A stretch of 64,000 nt of DNA, from the NCBI RefSeq assembly GCF_003331055.1, contig NZ_PUQD01000024.1, positions 1 through 64,000 of the forward strand. The letters are read 5' to 3'. The position numbers and the translations under genes were made by a program. The stretch comes from Pseudomonas sp. AFG_SD02_1510_Pfu_092. Lineage in GTDB: Bacteria > Pseudomonadota > Gammaproteobacteria > Pseudomonadales > Pseudomonadaceae. Below, one piece after another: positions 59,576-64,000 of the stretch (the first letter of the stretch is position 1; every line of letters begins with the position of its first letter). The notes beneath the pieces were generated by a model. The model did no database searches and had not been told where the DNA came from. It was given only the letters and a program-made list of their open reading frames with translations.

Positions 59576-60745
59576 TTACGCCACGGCCATGGCCGCGAAC
59601 GCGGCATTCAGGTCGTCGATCAGGTCGCGGTAGTCCTCGATCCCCACCGACAGGCGCAGCAGGTTTTCGCTGATCCCCATCACGCCCTTCTGCTCCGGGC
59701 TCAGCGAGCAGTGCGACATGCTCCAAGAGTGGTTGATCATGCTTTCCACGCCACCCAGCGAGTCGGCCAGCACGAAGATCTGCAGCGCCTCGACCAGGCG
59801 GTTGAGTGCGGCGCGGTCGCCCTTGACCTTCATCGCCACCACCGCCCCGCCACTGCGCATCTGGCGCTTGCACAGTTCATGCTGCGGGTGGCTCTCCAGC
59901 CCGGGGTAATACACCTGCTCGATCTGCCCGTGGCTTTCGAGGAAGCGTGCCACCTGCAAGGCGTTGGCACACTGGCGCTCCATGCGCACATCCAGGGTCT
60001 TCAAGCCGCGCAGGGCCAGGTAGCAGTCGAACGGCCCCTGCACCGCGCCAATCGCCATGCTGATGCGGCGCAGGCGCGCCAGCAGCGCTTCATTGGCCGC
60101 GACCACCACGCCCCCGGTCAGGTCGGAGTGGCCGCCGATGTACTTGCTGGCCGAGTGCATCACCAAGTCGACACCCAGGCTGATCGGGCGCTGGTTCCAC
60201 GGCGAGCAGAAGGTGTTGTCGATGCAGGTGAGGATGCCCCGCGCCCTGGCCAGGTCGCACACTGCCTTGATATCGACCAGGTGCAGCAGCGGGTTGGTCG
60301 GCGACTCGATCCAGATCAGCTGGGTATTCGGCTGGATGGCGGCGGCCACGGCGTCGAGGTCGTTGAGGTCGACGTAGGTGGTGGTCAGCCCGGAGGTGTG
60401 GCTGCGGTAGTCTTCGAGGATGCGGAAGGTGCCGCCGTAGACACCGTTCATCACCACCACGTGGGCATCCTTGGGCAGCAGCTCGAGCACCGTGGCGGTG
60501 GCGTTCACGCCCGAGGCGCAGGCGACCGCGCCCACGCCCTCTTCCAGGGCCGCGACACAGGTTTCGTAGGCATGCCGGGTGGGGTTGCCGACACGGCTGT
60601 AGGAGTATTCCGGCTTGTCGTCCAGGCTGCGCTTGGTGAACGAGCTGGCGGTGACGATCGCCGGGAAGATGGCGTTATCGGCGACGCTGAACTGCTCGCC
60701 GGCGTGAATGGTACGGGTGGCAAAATTGCGCGGCTTGTCGGACAT
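59576..60745 (-). CDS. Cys/Met metabolism PLP enzyme (cystathionine gamma-synthase/lyase type)
   Basis: 389 residues from ATG 60745. PLP lysine in HSASKYIGGHSDLTGG, with YSRVGNPTRHAYE and NHSWSMSH around the active site. Family members make or cleave cystathionine or methionine thioethers; sequence alone does not decide between MetB, MetC/CTH and O-acetylhomoserine sulfhydrylase. Divergent from an Lrp-type regulator with 104 bases between them, an arrangement typical of amino-acid catabolic pairs. Confidence 0.88.
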   Translation of the reverse strand: MSDKPRNFATRTIHAGEQFSVADNAIFPAIVTASSFTKRSLDDKPEYSYSRVGNPTRHAYETCVAALEEGVGAVACASGVNATATVLELLPKDAHVVVMNGVYGGTFRILEDYRSHTSGLTTTYVDLNDLDAVAAAIQPNTQLIWIESPTNPLLHLVDIKAVCDLARARGILTCIDNTFCSPWNQRPISLGVDLVMHSASKYIGGHSDLTGGVVVAANEALLARLRRISMAIGAVQGPFDCYLALRGLKTLDVRMERQCANALQVARFLESHGQIEQVYYPGLESHPQHELCKRQMRSGGAVVAMKVKGDRAALNRLVEALQIFVLADSLGGVESMINHSWSMSHCSLSPEQKGVMGISENLLRLSVGIEDYRDLIDDLNAAFAAMAVA

Positions 60746-60849
60746 GGTCAGGCCCATTGGCAGAGAGAAAGCCGCCACTATCGCACAAGCCAAAACTTCC
60801 AGGCTTGGGGTAATCTGTGAAATATTTTTCGCCACGGCCCCCGCGCAAT

Positions 60850-61311
60850 ATGGACAGCTTCGACCAGCACATTCTCACCCTGCTTCAGCGCGACGCCGCG
60901 ATCTCGCTCAAGGACCTGGCCGAAGCCGTCAACCTGTCCACCACGCCATGCTGGAAGCGGGTCAAGCGGCTCGAGGAGGACGGCTACATTGTCGGCCGGG
61001 TCGCCCTGCTCGACCCTGAGCGGCTGGGGCTGGGGCTGACGGTGTTCGTCCAGCTCAAGACCCAGCGCCACGACAGCGCCTGGCTGGAGCAGTTTGCCGC
61101 GACGGTGACCGGGTTCGAGGAAGTGATGGAGTTCTACCGCATGTCGGGGGACTGGGATTACATGCTGCGGGTAGTGGTAGGGGATATCGCCGCGTACGAC
61201 CGGTTCTACAAGAAGCTGATCAACAGCACCGACGGGCTGTCGAACATCACCTCCAGTTTTGCCATGGAGCAGATGAAGTACACCACCGCCTACCCGGTGA
61301 ACCGTTGCTGA
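60850..61311 (+). CDS. Lrp/AsnC-family regulator
   Basis: 153 residues from ATG 60850. N-terminal helix-turn-helix (ISLKDLAEAVNLSTTPCWKRVKRLEEDGYI) and a C-terminal RAM ligand domain with 'FYRMSGDWDYMLRVVVGDIAAYDRF'. Divergence suggests control of the adjacent PLP enzyme gene in response to an amino acid. Not evidently connected with the ThiF locus. Confidence 0.9.
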   Translation: MDSFDQHILTLLQRDAAISLKDLAEAVNLSTTPCWKRVKRLEEDGYIVGRVALLDPERLGLGLTVFVQLKTQRHDSAWLEQFAATVTGFEEVMEFYRMSGDWDYMLRVVVGDIAAYDRFYKKLINSTDGLSNITSSFAMEQMKYTTAYPVNRC

Positions 61312-61323
61312 CCGGTGCTGGGT

Positions 61324-61404
61324 TGTTCGCGGGCTTGCCCGCTCCCACAGGCCTTGAAGCTGGTGGTGAACCTGTGGGAGCGGGCAAGCCCGCGAAGAGG
61401 CCGG
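61324..61404. repeat. Inverted pair of REP elements
   Basis: TTCGCGGGCTTGCCCGCTCCCACAGG and its inverse between the convergent Lrp and oxidoreductase genes. Confidence 0.85.
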
Positions 61405-61417
61405 CACAGAAAACCCA

Positions 61418-63748
61418 TCAATTCACAGCCGGCACCGCCGCAATCCGGTTCCCCGCCTTGGCCTTCTCGACCTTGATCGCCACGAACTTCGAGGTCGGCG
61501 TATAGGTCCCCTCGCCATAGCTGTCCAGCGGCACCAGCGGGTTGGTCTCTGGATAATAGGCAGCCGCCTGCCCCTGCGGCACATCGTACGCGACCAGGCG
61601 GAACCCCGACACGCGCCGCTCCACGCCATCGTCCCACAGCGACACCAGGTCCACCTGCTCGCCCGGCTCGAAGCCCATCCGGCGAATGTCGGCCTCGTTG
61701 ACGAACACCACTTCGCGCAGGCCGAACACCCCGCGATAACGATCGTCCAGGCCATACAGGGTGGTGTTGTACTGATCGTGCGAGCGCAGGGTCTGCAGGA
61801 TCAGGTCCGGCTTGTCGCCGCGCGCCAGCACCTGGGCATTGACCAGCTGCTGCGGTAACGGGTGCGGGCTGAAGCGTGCCTTGCCGGTGGCCGTGCGCCA
61901 ATGGCGGTCGGCGGCGTTATTGCCCAGGTGGAAGCCGCCCGGGTGCTGCAGACGCTGGTTGAAATCGCTGAAGCCGGGAATCACATCGGCGATCATGCTG
62001 CGGATACGGCCGTAGTCGGCAACGGCGTAGGCCCAGTCGATCGGCTGCTTGCCCAGGGTCGCCTGGGCCATGCCGGCGATGATCCACGGCTCCGAGCGCA
62101 GATGCGGCGAACGCGGGCGCAGCTGGCCATGGGAGAGGTGCACCATGCTGAAGGTGTCTTCCACAGTCACGCCTTGCGGCCCGCTGGCCTGCAGGTCGAT
62201 TTCGGTTCGGCCCAGGCACGGCAGGATCAGCGCATCGCCGCCGGTGACCAGGTGCGAGCGGTTGAGCTTGGTGGAAATCTGCACGGTCAGCGCGCAGTTG
62301 CGCAGGGCGGCGTGGGTGCGCGGTGTATCCGGCGTGGCTTGGGCAAAGTTGCCGCCCAGGCCGATGAACACCTTGGCCCGACCTTCTTCCATGGCCTTGA
62401 TCGCCAGCACCGCGTTGTGCCCATGGGCGCGCGGCACCCGGAAGTGAAAGCGCTTTTCCAGGGCATCGAGCAGCGCCGCCGGGGGCTTCTCGTCGATGCC
62501 CATGGTGCGGTCGCCCTGCACGTTGCTGTGGCCACGCACCGGCGACAGGCCGGCGCCGGGCTTGCCGACGTTGCCGCGCAGCAATTGCAGGTTGACGATT
62601 TCCTGTACGGTCTGCACCGAGTGGCGGTGCTGGGTGACGCCCATGGCCCAGCACATGATGACCCGCTCCGCCTTGCGGTACATGCGTGCGGCCAGTTCGA
62701 TCTCGGCCTGGGTCAGCCCGGACTGCTCGACGATGTGCGCCCAGGGCGTGGCATCGACCGTATCCAGGTAGGCGTCGAGGCCACTGGTGTGCGCGGCGAT
62801 GAAGGCATGGTCGAACACCGCCGGTTCGCCATTGGCCTGGGCTTCTCGCTCCCATTGCAGCAGGTACTTGGCGATGCCGCGCATCACCGCCATGTCACCG
62901 CCCAGCGCCGGCCGGAAGTAGGCCGTATTGGTCGGTTCGGAGCCATTGCTGAGCATCTCGAACGGGTGCTGCGGGTGCTGGAAGCGCTCCAGGCCGCGCT
63001 CTTTCAGCGGGTTGAAGCAGACCACCTGGGCCCCGCGCTTGACCGCTTCACGCAGCGGTTCGAGCATGCGCGGGTGGTTGGTGCCAGGGTTCTGGCCGAT
63101 GACGAAGATCGCATCGGCCAGCTCCAAGTCATGGAACACCACGGTGCCCTTGCCCACGCCAAGGGTTTGCGTCATGCCCACGCCGCTGGCCTCGTGGCAC
63201 ATGTTCGAGCAATCGGGGAAGTTGTTGGTGCCATAGGCGCGGACGAACAGCTGGTAGAGAAAGGCCGCTTCGTTGCTGGCCCGGCCCGAGGTGTAAAACT
63301 CGGCTTCGTCGGGCGAGCCCAGCGCGCGCAGGTGCCGGGCGATCAGCGCAAAGGCTTCTTCCCAGCTGGTTTCGACATAGTGGTCGGTGGCCGCGTCATA
63401 GCGCATCGGGTGGGTCAGGCGGCCCTGGTACTCCAGCCAGTAGTCGCTCTGCCCGGCCAGCGCAGTGACGCTGTACCGGGCAAAGAACGCCGGGTCCACC
63501 GAACGGCCGGTGGCCTCCCAGTTGACTGCCTTGGCGCCGTTCTCGCAGAACTTGACCCTATCGTTTTCCGGCGACTCGCCCCAGGCGCAGCCGGGGCAGT
63601 CGAAGCCACCGTTCTGGTTGGTCTTGAGCATGGCCCGCAGGTTCTTGAAGGCATTGTCGCTGCCCAGCCAGCTCTTGGTCACGCTCTTGAGCGCCCCCCA
63701 GCCGGCAGCGGCGCCTTTGTAGTCCCTGATGTGTCGGTCCTGGCTCAT
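61418..63748 (-). CDS. FdhF/YdeP-type molybdopterin oxidoreductase
   Basis: 776 residues from ATG 63748 (AGGA eight bases upstream). N-terminal C51-x2-C54 (FDCPGCAWGE), then bis-MGD-binding domains with 'FVIGQNPGTNHPRML' and a C-terminal MopB domain containing 'LRSHDQYNTTLYGLDDRYRGV'. The group resembles formate dehydrogenase alpha but has only a reduced cysteine set and no selenocysteine; YdeP is linked to acid resistance in E. coli. True substrate unknown. fdhD might lie beyond the window, but that cannot be seen. Confidence 0.9.
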   Translation of the reverse strand: MSQDRHIRDYKGAAAGWGALKSVTKSWLGSDNAFKNLRAMLKTNQNGGFDCPGCAWGESPENDRVKFCENGAKAVNWEATGRSVDPAFFARYSVTALAGQSDYWLEYQGRLTHPMRYDAATDHYVETSWEEAFALIARHLRALGSPDEAEFYTSGRASNEAAFLYQLFVRAYGTNNFPDCSNMCHEASGVGMTQTLGVGKGTVVFHDLELADAIFVIGQNPGTNHPRMLEPLREAVKRGAQVVCFNPLKERGLERFQHPQHPFEMLSNGSEPTNTAYFRPALGGDMAVMRGIAKYLLQWEREAQANGEPAVFDHAFIAAHTSGLDAYLDTVDATPWAHIVEQSGLTQAEIELAARMYRKAERVIMCWAMGVTQHRHSVQTVQEIVNLQLLRGNVGKPGAGLSPVRGHSNVQGDRTMGIDEKPPAALLDALEKRFHFRVPRAHGHNAVLAIKAMEEGRAKVFIGLGGNFAQATPDTPRTHAALRNCALTVQISTKLNRSHLVTGGDALILPCLGRTEIDLQASGPQGVTVEDTFSMVHLSHGQLRPRSPHLRSEPWIIAGMAQATLGKQPIDWAYAVADYGRIRSMIADVIPGFSDFNQRLQHPGGFHLGNNAADRHWRTATGKARFSPHPLPQQLVNAQVLARGDKPDLILQTLRSHDQYNTTLYGLDDRYRGVFGLREVVFVNEADIRRMGFEPGEQVDLVSLWDDGVERRVSGFRLVAYDVPQGQAAAYYPETNPLVPLDSYGEGTYTPTSKFVAIKVEKAKAGNRIAAVPAVN

Positions 63749-63868
63749 GCGGTGAATCCTCACGCTTCGATGCTTTTTTTCAGCCTATGGAGCGTGGGGT
63801 AGCGCCGTCCAATCGAAAGATCTTACGGGGTGATAAGCGCTTTCGATGATGGGCCGGAACCGAGTCAC

Positions 63869-63935
63869 GGCCTTCGCGGGTGAACCCGCTCCCACAGGGA
63901 CCCCACAGGTTTCCAGGCCTGCGCTTTACCCGCGA
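63869..63935. repeat. REP element with partial inverse
   Basis: TTCGCGGGTGAACCCGCTCCCACAGG, then a decayed inverse ending TTTACCCGCGAA. The remaining bases 63749-64000 show no gene; anything beginning beyond 64000 is out of view. Confidence 0.7.
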
Positions 63936-64000
63936 ATTGGGCGACGCAGTCAACACTTTGAAATACATAGCCTGCAGCCGTGATAGAAACCATCGATCAA

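Noticed and set aside
59265-59633. Plus-strand frame overlapping the small ORF and its terminator
   Set aside because: Non-ATG start without a ribosome binding site, and it runs through the hairpin and into the downstream PLP gene on the other strand.
61862-63802. 646-codon plus-strand frame
   Set aside because: Antisense shadow of the molybdopterin oxidoreductase gene.

Overview
The window looks like chromosome from a fluorescent Pseudomonas of the P. putida group. It is GC-rich, carries pyoverdine (siderophore) genes, is peppered with P. putida-type REP elements (the 'GCGGG..CCCGCTCCCACAGG' family), and holds typical Pseudomonas housekeeping genes (cysK, rnd, eptA, ycgN/ycgL, pxpABC). The species assignment is inferred from gene content, not from a marker gene.

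Region 1 (1-17.4 kb), pyoverdine. Two collinear NRPS genes are read on the minus strand. The upstream one is complete (C-A-T-C-A-T); the downstream one is cut by the window edge (C-A-T-E-C-A...). A SyrP-like aspartate beta-hydroxylase lies upstream, separated from them by about 1.1 kb of tandem 122-bp REP-type repeats. Divergently come an azurin-like cupredoxin and the pvdE exporter. Hand-read specificity codes suggest Asp (or its 3-hydroxy form) for two modules and perhaps a basic residue for a third. Three sites fit the iron-starvation sigma (PvdS/PfrI) pattern TAAAT-N16-CGT, one in front of each transcription unit.

Region 2 (17.4-43.1 kb), mostly core genome. It has an AAA ATPase gene behind two 37-bp direct repeats, lpxO, cysK, a DUF748 protein, a MoxR/VWA pair, the 5-oxoprolinase operon with MFS transporter and divergent LysR, a class II amidotransferase, oligopeptidase B, yajD, an rRNA/tRNA methyltransferase, a degenerate M61-like peptidase, ycgN, a nitroreductase, a hydroxyacid dehydrogenase, ycgL-rnd, eptA and small proteins. 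Many gene blocks are separated by inverted pairs of REP elements.

Region 3 (43.2-59.4 kb) is the unusual part. At least 13 genes read in one direction encode an unassigned biosynthesis-and-export locus. Its enzymes are an E1-like (ThiF) adenylyltransferase, a tryptophanase-family PLP enzyme, a heme-oxygenase-like diiron protein, a PP-loop amidotransferase-like ATPase, a dienelactone-hydrolase-like protein, a FeeM-type N-acyl amino acid synthase, a cupin/JmjC oxygenase with an altered metal triad, and a MAPEG protein. Its transport proteins are a LolA-like periplasmic protein, a DUF1302 outer-membrane barrel, an RND/MMPL pump, a BASS symporter and a CPA2 antiporter. A TetR regulator closes it. 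Three gene-start regions share the motif AACTTkCCGG inside imperfect palindromes. Divergent from the ThiF gene, in an AT-rich gap, a 48-codon ORF with a good ribosome binding site (59213-59359) is a candidate substrate peptide. I know of no described pathway with this gene set and propose it as the new system in the window.

Region 4 (59.5-64 kb): a Cys/Met-metabolism PLP enzyme with divergent Lrp-type regulator, and an FdhF/YdeP-type molybdopterin oxidoreductase. No rRNA, tRNA, CRISPR or insertion sequence was recognised.
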